14,109 bases of DNA, taken from Patescibacteria group bacterium (GTDB lineage: Bacteria; Patescibacteriota; Minisyncoccia; Phycocordibacterales; EsbW-18). Shown piece by piece: positions 1-5,883 of the stretch. The position numbers and the translations under genes are program-made. The stretch is from NCBI GenBank assembly GCA_030917725.1, contig JAUPUE010000014.1, positions 1 through 14,109 of the forward strand, read 5' to 3'. Numbering within the stretch: the first letter of the stretch is position 1; each line of letters begins with the position of its first letter. A model generated the notes under the pieces. The model saw only the letters and a program-made list of their open reading frames with translations, did no database searches and was not told the origin of the DNA.

Positions 1-43
1 AAGAAGTTCGGTACCGTAGTCCGTGACTCCATAGCCCAAGTAG

Positions 44-74
44 AGAAAGGCCAAGCGGGATGCTTGACCTTTCT
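44..74 (-). terminator. Probable terminator hairpin after glyA
   Basis: The arms AGAAAGGCCAAGC (44-56) and GCTTGACCTTTCT (62-74) pair over 13 positions with one wobble and a 5-base loop. It lies 33 bases past the glyA stop, so it most likely ends the thyX-tmk-glyA transcript. The following tract on the minus strand is pyrimidine-rich but not a clean U run, so efficiency is uncertain. It could also serve a plus-strand gene lying left of the window. Confidence 0.55.
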
Positions 75-106
75 ATTCTACCACAATATTAAGAAATAGC
101 AATACT

Positions 107-1360
107 CTACACGAACGAATCGGGCACAGGAAACGCCAGGGCGAGTTCGGTGATTTCTTTCTTGATGCGGTCTTTGACCGCCACGTCATCTTTGTTCTTG
201 AGCGTCTCAAGCATGAGCTCGGCGACACGGGTACATTCTTTTGCAGTAAAGTTTCGTGTGGTGATCGCAGGCGTACCAAAACGGATACCCGACGGATCGA
301 GTGGCTTGCGTGTGTCGTCGGCAATGACGTTTTTGTTGACCGTGATGCCAACTTCATCAAGAGCTTTCTCGGCTTCAGCACCAGTGACGCCGAGCGAACC
401 GAAAACATCGGCAAGAATGAGATGGTTGCTCGTACCGCCAGTGATGAGTCGCACTCCCCCGACAGTGAATACATCTGCCATCGCTTTGGCATTCACAATC
501 ACTTGTGCGGCGTAATCTTTGAACTTGGGCGAAAGCGCTTCGCCGAACGCCACGGCCTTTGCAGCGATCACGTTCATGTGCGGACCGCCCTGAAGACCTG
601 GGAAGATCATCTTGTCGATTTTTTTGGCGATCTCTTCGTTATCGCGTGTGAGAATCATACCACCACGCGGACCGCGCAGTGTTTTGTGCGTCGTTGTTGT
701 GAGAACATCAAAACCATAATCAAAAGGATTCTTCACTGCCTTGCCAGCGATGAGTCCTGCAATGTGCGCGACATCCATCACCGCAAGTGCGCCGGCTTCG
801 CGTGCAATCGATACAAACTTCTCATAATCGAGTTCGCGAGGATATGCAGAATATCCAGCCAAAAGAATCTTGGGCTTCTCGGCAAGCGCGAGCGCGCGAA
901 GTTCGTCGTAGTCGATCTCCCCCGTCTCGATGTCTTTCATCTTGTAACGGATGAATTTAAAAATCTTGGTGATCGCTGTCACCGGATGACCATGGGTGAG
1001 GTGACCTCCATGGGAGAGGTCCATGCCGAGTACCGTGTCGCCCGGTTCGAGCAATGCAAAGTACATGGCAATATTCGCAGGCGCACCAGAGAGTGGCTGA
1101 ACGTTCGCATACTTGGCACCAAAGAGTTCCTTGGCGCGTTCAATGGCGATGGTCTCGATCTGGTCGGTATATTCCTGTCCGCCGTAGTAACGCTTACCTG
1201 GATAACCTTCAGAGTATTTGTTGGTGAACACAGAACCGAGCGCCTCGAGCACTGCTTTTGATACGTAGTTCTCGGATGGAATGAGTTCGAGCCCTTCGCG
1301 CTGGCGTTTTTCTTCTCCCGAAAGTGCCGCTGCAATTTCTTTGTCTTGGTTGATGAACAT
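107..1360 (-). CDS. glyA: Serine hydroxymethyltransferase
   Basis: This PLP enzyme converts serine plus tetrahydrofolate into glycine plus 5,10-methylene-tetrahydrofolate in the cytoplasm. The 417-residue protein has the usual family length. It shows LIPSENYVS near residue 27, TNKYSEGYPGKRYYGG near 46, the LSHGGHLTHG segment near 115, VMDVAHIAGL near 194, and the PLP-lysine motif TTTTHKTLRGPRGG with Lys226. The frame is open to 1429, but the extra 23 residues overlap tmk and do not look like the family. The start MFINQDKEIA at 1360 lies one base past the tmk stop. No Shine-Dalgarno is visible, so coupling to tmk is likely. The product methylene-THF is the methyl donor for ThyX, two genes upstream. 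Confidence 0.97.
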   Translation of the reverse strand: MFINQDKEIAAALSGEEKRQREGLELIPSENYVSKAVLEALGSVFTNKYSEGYPGKRYYGGQEYTDQIETIAIERAKELFGAKYANVQPLSGAPANIAMYFALLEPGDTVLGMDLSHGGHLTHGHPVTAITKIFKFIRYKMKDIETGEIDYDELRALALAEKPKILLAGYSAYPRELDYEKFVSIAREAGALAVMDVAHIAGLIAGKAVKNPFDYGFDVLTTTTHKTLRGPRGGMILTRDNEEIAKKIDKMIFPGLQGGPHMNVIAAKAVAFGEALSPKFKDYAAQVIVNAKAMADVFTVGGVRLITGGTSNHLILADVFGSLGVTGAEAEKALDEVGITVNKNVIADDTRKPLDPSGIRFGTPAITTRNFTAKECTRVAELMLETLKNKDDVAVKDRIKKEITELALAFPVPDSFV

Positions 1361-1361
1361 A

Positions 1362-1949
1362 TTAGTCGGTGAGGCGTTTAACGTGCTTCCAGATGTCTTC
1401 GTGTACTTCGTCTCGTGTCTGATTCGCATTCACCATGAACCACCCATTCTTTTTAGCGAGCGTGTGGTGCATCTCTTTCACCTTTGCCATGAGCACATCA
1501 TCTGTTTCGTGCTTGTGTCCTTCTTCTTTTGCTTCCATGAAGCGCTCGCCGTCCATAAAAATCGGAAGGTCTTCACGAAGGAGATGGCTGTTGAGCTCCT
1601 GCAAGAACGCTTCGTCGACTCCAGCACCAACGCCCCACGCCATACCGGTGCCAACATAATCTTCGACGACGATCCACTCGCCACTCATTAGTCGCGCTCG
1701 GAGCGCTGCATCATATTGAGTTCGATTCACGACATGCACAATCTGATATTCGCGCGGTGACAATTCGTATGGATTACCATTGCGAAGATAGCCGTTAATC
1801 ATCTGACCTGATGGAGCCAGATTGTAAAGCGGATACTTGAGGTAGTACGCCTCCTTCCCCTCCTTGATGAGGCGCTCGACGAGACGCTTGGCCTGTGTGC
1901 TTTTACCGAGATTGTTGATGCCGTAGAGGGCGATGAGCTTTCCTGACAT
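1362..1949 (-). CDS. tmk: Thymidylate kinase-like P-loop kinase
   Basis: The probable reaction is dTMP plus ATP to dTDP. The 195-residue protein opens with a P loop GINNLGKST (residues 10-18). This is followed by a KYPLYNLAPSGQMINGYL segment and a VVEDYVGTGMAWG segment in the place of the family DRY motif. The KYP and GYLRNGNPYEL pattern recalls the eukaryotic or viral type of thymidylate kinase (human: FPERSTEIGKLLNSYL) more than the bacterial REPGGT type. The DRY position reads EDY, a visible departure. It starts 3 bases after the thyX stop and ends one base before glyA, so all three should be co-transcribed. The neighbours support a thymidylate role. Another nucleoside monophosphate kinase specificity cannot be excluded. 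Confidence 0.85.
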   Translation of the reverse strand: MSGKLIALYGINNLGKSTQAKRLVERLIKEGKEAYYLKYPLYNLAPSGQMINGYLRNGNPYELSPREYQIVHVVNRTQYDAALRARLMSGEWIVVEDYVGTGMAWGVGAGVDEAFLQELNSHLLREDLPIFMDGERFMEAKEEGHKHETDDVLMAKVKEMHHTLAKKNGWFMVNANQTRDEVHEDIWKHVKRLTD

Positions 1950-1952
1950 AGA

Positions 1953-2870
1953 TTATTTGATGAGGCCTAACGTCTTGAACTTCTCGACGCATTCTTCTGT
2001 TTCACGCTTATTCGAGAACAATGCCACTATAACCTCTCGAGCCTTCTTTTCCTTCATCGGCCACTTATTGCCCGAAAGCACCTTTCGTTCAAGCCCCGAA
2101 AGCTGCATGCTTTCCAACACATAATCGTTGAAGGCTTCATACGCCAACGGCATCGCATCTTTGAGAATCTTCGCCATTGCTTCCGCAAAAACACGGACCT
2201 CGTGTTGGGCGTGAGGGTCCATGCGCAGTTTAAGAAAGTGCATGAGATTGTGAAGATTGATCTTCCAATACCACTGCGTGTAGTTGGCAACCGAAAGTCC
2301 GATGCGCGAAAGTTCTCGAGCGAGGTTCACGTCTTCGCTCAAGAAATCCTGATAGTTGAGATACGATCGCTCGTAATCATTCTTGAGAACTTCGAGAACG
2401 CGTTTTTGTTGTACAGGTGAAAGTTCCTCACCTCTTCCTTGGCGATTACTCTTTGATTGCTTCTTGAGGACTGCTGCGTCGGGAAGATAAAACTCGTTGA
2501 GCATTTCTGAATAGCGCCCCGAGTATTCGTTAACACTCGCAGTGCGATGTCGAATCCATTGGCGCGCCACAAAGATTGGCATCTTTGCATGAAATTTGAA
2601 CTCCACCATCTCGAACGGTGTCGTGTGCCAGTGACGGCGGAGGTATCTGATGAGACCTCGGTCTTCGTTCACTGTCTTTGTTCCCTTTCCATATGACACC
2701 CGGGCCGCTTCGACAATCGATTGATCATTACCCATGTAATCAACGAGATACACAAAACCATGATCGAGACATTCAATCGGAACCCCCATCCACTTTTCTG
2801 CTCCTTCGCTCACTGGTCTCAGCGTCTTCGATTGCTTTGTATAGAGCTTCTTGGATTTTTGCTGAGGCAT
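1953..2870 (-). CDS. thyX: Flavin-dependent thymidylate synthase
   Basis: ThyX makes dTMP from dUMP with methylene-THF, FAD and NADPH, releasing THF rather than DHF. The signature RHRxxSxNExSxRY is present as RHRTASVNEYSGRY (residues 107-120), preceded by HTTPFEMVEFKFH. A later segment NLMHFLKLRMDPHAQHEVR (about 208-226) fits the substrate-binding helix. At 305 residues it is longer than the common 220-250, with about 30 basic residues added at the N-terminus and a C-terminal extension. It is the first gene of thyX-tmk-glyA and is divergent from dcd. No Shine-Dalgarno precedes the start and the predicted 5' leader is only about 10 bases. Confidence 0.96.
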   Translation of the reverse strand: MPQQKSKKLYTKQSKTLRPVSEGAEKWMGVPIECLDHGFVYLVDYMGNDQSIVEAARVSYGKGTKTVNEDRGLIRYLRRHWHTTPFEMVEFKFHAKMPIFVARQWIRHRTASVNEYSGRYSEMLNEFYLPDAAVLKKQSKSNRQGRGEELSPVQQKRVLEVLKNDYERSYLNYQDFLSEDVNLARELSRIGLSVANYTQWYWKINLHNLMHFLKLRMDPHAQHEVRVFAEAMAKILKDAMPLAYEAFNDYVLESMQLSGLERKVLSGNKWPMKEKKAREVIVALFSNKRETEECVEKFKTLGLIK

Positions 2871-2887
2871 GGTGAAAATGGGGCTAG

Positions 2888-2893
2888 ATAATA
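2888..2893 (-). promoter_or_regulatory. Putative thyX -10 element
   Basis: TATTAT on the minus strand is 5/6 to consensus. Its 3' end is 17 bases from the thyX ATG, which predicts a leader of about 10 bases. The -35 is weak (TGGTGA-like), so the call rests on the -10 and its position. Confidence 0.45.
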
Positions 2894-2934
2894 AACCTGC
2901 TCAAGGTTATCACCACGGTCCGAAGCGACGAATT

Positions 2935-2962
2935 TTGAACATGGGGATAGAACCCGTATGAT
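2935..2962 (+). promoter_or_regulatory. dcd promoter, near-leaderless
   Basis: TTGAAC (2935-2940), a 16-base spacer and TATGAT (2957-2962) form a good sigma-70-type promoter. A start 7-8 bases past the -10 falls at about 2969-2970, on the dcd ATG, so the mRNA is predicted to be leaderless. The upstream ATGs at 2958 and 2961 lie inside the -10 and cannot be the starts if this promoter is used. Confidence 0.65.
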
Positions 2963-2969
2963 GGTCCGC

Positions 2970-3653
2970 ATGGCCCTATCAAACAAGAAAATCATCGAGG
3001 AAATGAAGGCGGGAGATATCATCATCACCCCGTTCAACGAGCGAAATCTCTCTACGTCAAGCTACGATGTTACGCTCGGTGAGTGGTTCTATGCCGAACA
3101 GCCACCTCAACACTTTCAGACCATCTACAACGTCTACGACGAAGAACACACAAAGCGCGTGTGGGGTACGAAGCCGCTTCGTGCAGTCACCGCCGCTCAT
3201 CTCTTCAAACACTACAAGTTCGAATTCAAAGGTATCGATCCAAAAGACAAAGTGATTCTTCTCGAACCGGGCGAAACGATTCTCGCGCACACCAACGAAT
3301 TCATTGGCGGAAGGAATCACATCACCACTATGATGAAGGCGCGCTCATCACTCGGTCGCAACTTCATCTCTGTGTGCAAATGTGCAGGCTGGGGCGACGT
3401 TGGCTACGTGAACCGATGGACGCTCGAGATTACGAACAACTCAAACCACTATTCGATTCCGCTCGTCGTCGGACGACGCATCGCACAGCTCGTCTTCTTC
3501 GAGACCGGTGAAATCATCGACAAGAAAAAGGACTACGCTTCGACCGGCAAATATCAAACAAGCCCATCCATCGCACAACTCAAGAAGTCGTGGAAACCTG
3601 AGATGATGGTGCCAAAGATGCACATGGATTGGGAGATTGGAAAGAAAAAATAG
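2970..3653 (+). CDS. dcd: dCTP deaminase, long form (dUTPase superfamily)
   Basis: The expected reaction is dCTP to dUTP, and in bifunctional members on to dUMP, supplying ThyX. The 227-residue protein carries STSSYDVTLG (28-37), the trimer active-site motif KARSSLGR (123-130), CAGWGDVGYVNRWTLEITN (138-156) with the catalytic-type Glu153, and a C-terminal GKYQ (193-196). The usual size is about 180-195 residues. The excess lies in an insertion at about 41-85 and a charged tail. The start at 2970 (MALSNKKII) matches family N-termini and the promoter. Whether it also hydrolyses the triphosphate cannot be decided from sequence. It is followed 2 bases later by the deoxyribosyltransferase-like gene. 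Confidence 0.9.
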   Translation: MALSNKKIIEEMKAGDIIITPFNERNLSTSSYDVTLGEWFYAEQPPQHFQTIYNVYDEEHTKRVWGTKPLRAVTAAHLFKHYKFEFKGIDPKDKVILLEPGETILAHTNEFIGGRNHITTMMKARSSLGRNFISVCKCAGWGDVGYVNRWTLEITNNSNHYSIPLVVGRRIAQLVFFETGEIIDKKKDYASTGKYQTSPSIAQLKKSWKPEMMVPKMHMDWEIGKKK

Positions 3654-3655
3654 GT

Positions 3656-4060
3656 ATGAAAAAGATGTACCTCGGTTGCGCTCTCAAAAATGCTCCAAAA
3701 GAGTTTGTTGATGGTGTCATTGTTCTACGACAAAGAATCGAGGACGAGCTTGGCTTTGAGATCCTTAAGTTCGTAGATCTTTCAATTGAACCACGACCGA
3801 CTCACGAAGAAATCTTTTTGTCGGATATGAATCAGATTGCGAACTGCGATTGCATGGTCGCAATCTGTGATGAACCTTCATTTGGTCTCGGTTTTGAAGT
3901 CAGAACGGCACTGGATCTCAAAAAGCCGGTTCTTATGGTCGCCACCGAAGGGCGCGTGGTCTCTTCCTTCCCCCAAGGAGTCAATCTCCATGGAGCGACA
4001 TTTGCTCGATATACATCATTCGACCACCTCATCTCTTTGATCAAAGAACACTTTTCATAG
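3656..4060 (+). CDS. Nucleoside 2-deoxyribosyltransferase-like protein
   Basis: This 134-residue protein has the fold pattern of the nucleoside 2-deoxyribosyltransferase / DNPH1-like family. It begins with a first strand YLGCAL (residues 5-10), has a central IANCDCMVAICDEPSFGLGFEV segment with a candidate catalytic Glu81, and then a KKPVLMVAT strand (89-96). Members transfer or hydrolyse the 2-deoxyribose of (deoxy)nucleosides or deoxynucleotides, so a salvage or pool-cleaning role beside dcd and thyX is plausible. An exact substrate cannot be named. The frame is open back to 3629 inside dcd, but the ATG at 3656, just past the dcd TAG, gives the family-like N-terminus. It likely shares the dcd transcript. 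Confidence 0.75.
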   Translation: MKKMYLGCALKNAPKEFVDGVIVLRQRIEDELGFEILKFVDLSIEPRPTHEEIFLSDMNQIANCDCMVAICDEPSFGLGFEVRTALDLKKPVLMVATEGRVVSSFPQGVNLHGATFARYTSFDHLISLIKEHFS

Positions 4061-4067
4061 GGTAAAC

Positions 4068-4099
4068 AAAAACACCCCCGATTTCTCAGAGGTGTTTTT
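4068..4099. terminator. Bidirectional terminator between convergent genes
   Basis: AAAAACACC (4068-4076) pairs with GGTGTTTTT (4091-4099). The A and T runs give a U tract in both directions, so it can end both the dcd transcript and rplK. Confidence 0.8.
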
Positions 4100-4110
4100 A
4101 TTGTGAAAGT

Positions 4111-4530
4111 TTATTTGACGTCGATTCCCATTGATCGAGCTGAGCCTGCAACAATCTTCATGGCTGCGTCGATATCGTGGGCGTTGAGGTCTGGCATCTT
4201 GCGCTCTGCGATCTCGCGGAGCTGAGCCTTGGTGATCGAGCCAACCTTCTTGAGAGGGTTTCCTGATCCCTTGCTGATACCAGCCGCCTTCGTGAGCAAG
4301 CTCGATGCTGGAGGGCTCTTGAGGACGAATGTGTATGAACGGTCTTCGAACACAGTGACGAGCACTGAGACGATGTCTCCGCGCATCTCCTGAGTTGCTG
4401 CGTTGAACTTCTGAACGAAGTCACCGATGTTCACACCAGCCTGACCGAGGATCGGTCCAAGTGGTGGAGCAGGAGTAGCGGCACCAGCTGGTGCCTGCAA
4501 TTTGAGCGTTTTAAGTATCTTTTTGGCCAT
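4111..4530 (-). CDS. rplK: 50S ribosomal protein L11
   Basis: L11 (uL11) binds the GTPase-associated centre of 23S rRNA. The 139 residues match family length, with PAPPLGPILGQAGVNI (20-35) in the N-terminal domain, KKVGSITKAQLREIAE in the C-terminal RNA-binding domain, and the terminal signature ARSMGIDVK. It has its own promoter and a two-hairpin leader. It is followed directly by a terminator, so rplA (L1), the usual next gene, is not here. Loss of L1 is reported for some Parcubacteria, which would fit, but absence from the genome cannot be judged from this window. No Shine-Dalgarno is visible. Confidence 0.97.
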   Translation of the reverse strand: MAKKILKTLKLQAPAGAATPAPPLGPILGQAGVNIGDFVQKFNAATQEMRGDIVSVLVTVFEDRSYTFVLKSPPASSLLTKAAGISKGSGNPLKKVGSITKAQLREIAERKMPDLNAHDIDAAMKIVAGSARSMGIDVK

Positions 4531-4546
4531 GTATCTTGAAATGATT

Positions 4547-4592
4547 CCCCGGGCGAAGCGTTCCCAGGGGCGTTAGACGTAGTGAATAACGC
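4547..4592 (-). promoter_or_regulatory. rplK 5' leader with two hairpins
   Basis: Between the predicted start site (about 4592) and the rplK ATG lie two stems. One is GCGTTA / TAACGC (4570-4575 with 4587-4592). The other pairs CCCC-GGG with CCC-A-GGGG (4547-4553 with 4563-4570), 7 pairs with one bulge. In many bacteria L11 operon leaders are bound by L1. Whether this one is regulatory is unknown. Confidence 0.5.
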
Positions 4593-4598
4593 AGAGGC

Positions 4599-4627
4599 AT
4601 CATAGCGTTAAAACGGCCTTTTGTCGA
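4599..4627 (-). promoter_or_regulatory. rplK promoter
   Basis: On the minus strand TCGACA (4622-4627), a 17-base spacer and TATGAT (4599-4604) match the consensus at 5/6 and 5/6. It predicts a leader of about 60 bases. Confidence 0.65.
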
Positions 4628-4628
4628 G

Positions 4629-4734
4629 TCCGATTCCCGGCGACCCGAGCGAGAGCGAGAGGTCGAGCAGGCAAACTGCTTTGCCTGCGTCCGAAATCGG
4701 AGGCCGGAGCATCTTCCTCGCAACAGCGAGGAAG
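4629..4734. repeat. GC-rich inverted-repeat block, multi-branched
   Basis: This stretch between the rplK promoter and cassette A codes for nothing recognisable. TCCGATT (4629-4635) pairs with AATCGGA (4695-4701). Inside it CGACC (4641-4645) pairs with GGTCG (4661-4665), and GCAGGCAAA (4667-4675) pairs with TTTGCCTGC (4680-4688), giving a three-way junction. A further hairpin CTTCCTCG / CGAGGAAG (4713-4720 with 4727-4734) follows. Short words such as GAGCGA recur to about 4768. It could be a REP-like element, a structured RNA or an old insertion edge. Confidence 0.5.
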
Positions 4735-4778
4735 AGCGAGGCGGGGTCGCGGCCGAGCGAAGCGAGAGCTGTGACGTC

Positions 4779-4807
4779 TTGACTCCCCCACCCGACAAGC
4801 CTATGGT
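4779..4807 (+). promoter_or_regulatory. Cassette A promoter
   Basis: TTGACT (4779-4784), 17 bases and TATGGT (4802-4807). The same two hexamers and spacing recur before cassettes B and C. Predicted start site about 4814. Confidence 0.85.
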
Positions 4808-4823
4808 GGCCCTAGGAAAGTCC

Positions 4824-4870
4824 CCTCACCGGCATTCTGCCGTTGAGGCTTCAGCCATTTAGCGAGAGGA
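4824..4870 (+). promoter_or_regulatory. Cassette A leader: palindrome, conserved motif, SD
   Basis: Arms CCTCA (4824-4828) and TGAGG (4844-4848) enclose CGGCA / TGCCG (4830-4834 with 4838-4842). Then come TTCAGCCATTTAG (4850-4862) and an SD AGAGGA (4865-4870) 9 bases before the ATG. The T at 4860 still pairs, as a wobble, with the 3' motif at 5218-5226. Confidence 0.7.
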
Positions 4871-4879
4871 AAACGCGCC

Positions 4880-5185
4880 ATGTCCACAATCAAAGTCCGG
4901 GTCGCTCTCGGAGAAAGTGACAATGAGTTCGTCGAGGAAGCGGCCACAAAGGGAAAGTACCCGGTCAGGTTCCTCCTGAAGATGCTCATCGAGAAGTACT
5001 GTGAGGAGTACCCCGGTGTCACCCCCTCCGTCAGCTCAAGCGTACCGGTCGCCGGACACATGGTGTCCTTGTCGTCCGATGTCCTGAACACGATCGACCA
5101 GATGAGCAAGGACAGCAGCCTTCCGAGGGAATCAGTCCTGCGGGCCATCGTCGAGAACCGGATCGACAGTCTGCAGGAGGAGTAA
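4880..5185 (+). CDS. Cassette A small protein, tandem ribbon-helix-helix-like
   Basis: No named family is recognised with certainty. The 101-residue chain reads as two ribbon-helix-helix units. The first has strand IKVRVAL (4-10), helix about 13-26 and helix about 28-44 (ending LIEKYCEE). After a Ser/Pro/Val-rich linker (45-58) the second has strand HMVSLS (60-65), helix about 66-80 and helix 82-99 with LRAIVENRI (87-95). Two such units in one chain would form a pseudo-dimer, the minimal DNA-binding form of MetJ/Arc/CopG-type regulators. The C-terminus is acidic (DSLQEE), unlike the basic tails of the other two copies. The start is fixed by the SD. DNA binding and autoregulation are inferences from the fold pattern and the palindrome in its own leader. 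Confidence 0.8.
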   Translation: MSTIKVRVALGESDNEFVEEAATKGKYPVRFLLKMLIEKYCEEYPGVTPSVSSSVPVAGHMVSLSSDVLNTIDQMSKDSSLPRESVLRAIVENRIDSLQEE

Positions 5186-5217
5186 CCTCTCCCCCGATCT
5201 CGTCATCATTTCCCCAC

Positions 5218-5260
5218 CTGAATGGCAAAGGCCAGCTCCTCGAGCTGGCCTTCTGCTTTT
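5218..5260 (+). terminator. Cassette A 3' motif and terminator
   Basis: CTGAATGGC (5218-5226) is complementary to the leader motif at 4854-4862. It is followed by an 11-pair stem AAGGCCAGCTC (5228-5238) with GAGCTGGCCTT (5242-5252), which a GCA/TGC pairing can extend, and then TTTT. The 48 bases 5212-5259 are identical to 5722-5769 in cassette B. Confidence 0.8.
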
Positions 5261-5270
5261 GGAAAATATC

Positions 5271-5299
5271 TTGACTCACCTACCCAATAAGCCTATGGT
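5271..5299 (+). promoter_or_regulatory. Cassette B promoter
   Basis: TTGACT (5271-5276), 17 bases, TATGGT (5294-5299), only 10 bases after the T run of the cassette A terminator. Predicted start site about 5306. Confidence 0.85.
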
Positions 5300-5313
5300 G
5301 GCCTTAGAGTAGT

Positions 5314-5360
5314 TCCCTCAGATCTCCTGTCTGAGGGATTCAGCCATTCAGGCGAAAGGA
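5314..5360 (+). promoter_or_regulatory. Cassette B leader: palindrome, conserved motif, SD
   Basis: TCCCTCAGA (5314-5322) pairs perfectly with TCTGAGGGA (5330-5338). It is followed by TTCAGCCATTCAG (5339-5351), whose GCCATTCAG is the exact reverse complement of CTGAATGGC at 5728-5736, and by AAAGGA (5355-5360) as SD, 7 bases before the ATG. The palindrome occupies the same place as in cassette A, with a related CCTCA/TGAGG arm but a different inner sequence. Confidence 0.7.
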
Positions 5361-5367
5361 AACCGTA

Positions 5368-5706
5368 ATGACAACGCGCCGACTCCATGTTCCCGTAGGA
5401 GAGAACTACAGCGAGTCCATCGAAAAGATGGCCAAGGCTGAGTGCTGCCCCACAGAGTACCTCGTAAGTCTCTTTGTGGAGGAGTTTTTACTCCAGGACA
5501 GCCACAGGAGCTTTCTTCTCATATCGTTAGTCGCCTCAGATCTCGGTCACAACGTTTCCATGACCGAAGAAGTGCAGGAGAAGCTGGCACAGTTCAAGCT
5601 GAAGGAGGGTTACGACGAACCCGACCCCGCTATCCTGCGAGCAATCATCGAGAACCGAGTTCGCCGCCGGAGGAAGCAAGAGCACGAAGCGGCAGCGAAG
5701 AAGTAA
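5368..5706 (+). CDS. Cassette B small protein, tandem ribbon-helix-helix-like
   Basis: This 112-residue paralog of the cassette A product has no further family match that I recognise. The N-terminal unit runs from strand RRLHVPV (4-10) through VGENYSESIEKMAK to YLVSLFVEEFLL (31-42). The second unit starts with GHNVSMT (60-66) and ends with the shared helix ILRAIIENRV (89-98). The tail RRRRKQEHEAAAKK is strongly basic and could contact nucleic acid. The middle (43-59) is more hydrophobic than in A. Identity to A and C is concentrated in the G-E/R-x-Y start of the first helix and in LRAI(I/V)ENR, while the rest has drifted, so the duplication is old compared with the near-identical flanking terminators. 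Role unknown. An autoregulatory DNA-binding protein is the most economical guess. Confidence 0.8.
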   Translation: MTTRRLHVPVGENYSESIEKMAKAECCPTEYLVSLFVEEFLLQDSHRSFLLISLVASDLGHNVSMTEEVQEKLAQFKLKEGYDEPDPAILRAIIENRVRRRRKQEHEAAAKK

Positions 5707-5727
5707 GTGCACATCGTCCAACCCCAC

Positions 5728-5769
5728 CTGAATGGCAAAGGCCAGCTCCTCGAGCTGGCCTTCTGCTTT
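5728..5769 (+). terminator. Cassette B 3' motif and terminator
   Basis: CTGAATGGC (5728-5736) is the exact complement of the cassette B leader motif. It is followed by AAGGCCAGCTC (5738-5748) pairing with GAGCTGGCCTT (5752-5762) and a short T run. It is base-identical to the cassette A terminator over 48 positions. Confidence 0.8.
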
Positions 5770-5781
5770 GGGCAAAATGTC

Positions 5782-5810
5782 TTGACTCTCCAGCATGGTG
5801 GGCCTATGGT
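5782..5810 (+). promoter_or_regulatory. Cassette C promoter
   Basis: TTGACT (5782-5787), 17 bases, TATGGT (5805-5810). The spacer differs from those of A and B in the middle but keeps the length and the GCC before the -10. Predicted start site about 5817. Confidence 0.85.
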
Positions 5811-5825
5811 AACTCTGGAAGTGTC

Positions 5826-5877
5826 TCCCATTGGCATTGGGCCTGTGGGATTTCAACCATTCAGTCAAAGAAAGGAA
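5826..5877 (+). promoter_or_regulatory. Cassette C leader: palindrome, conserved motif, SD
   Basis: TCCCA (5826-5830) pairs with TGGGA (5846-5850), with GGC / GCC (5833-5835 with 5841-5843) inside. Then TTCAACCATTCAG (5852-5864) and AAAGGAA (5871-5877) as SD. The palindrome differs in sequence from those of A and B but has the same position and size. Eight of nine motif bases still pair with CTGAATGGC at 6249-6257. Confidence 0.7.
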
Positions 5878-5883
5878 CACCTC

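Noticed and set aside
64..92. Plus-strand promoter-like TTGACC, 17 bases, TATTAA
   Set aside because: It points into the antisense strand of glyA with no plus-strand gene, and its -35 is part of a terminator arm. An antisense RNA is possible but unsupported.
422..1261. Long plus-strand open frame of 279 codons
   Set aside because: It is fully antisense to glyA, whose protein motifs are unmistakable. The frame has no family features and is a codon-bias shadow.
4621..4650. tRNA T-arm-like sequence TCGAGTCCGATTCCC
   Set aside because: No matching acceptor, D or anticodon arms could be built around it, and the T stem itself has a mismatch.
4511..4798. Minus-strand Arg/Ser-rich open frames over the palindromic block
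   Set aside because: They are translations of GC-rich repeated words, overlap the rplK start, promoter and leader, and resemble no protein.
5707..5883. N-terminal extension of the cassette C gene
   Set aside because: It would be translated through the cassette B terminator and cassette C promoter. The SD-backed ATG at 5884 matches the other two copies.
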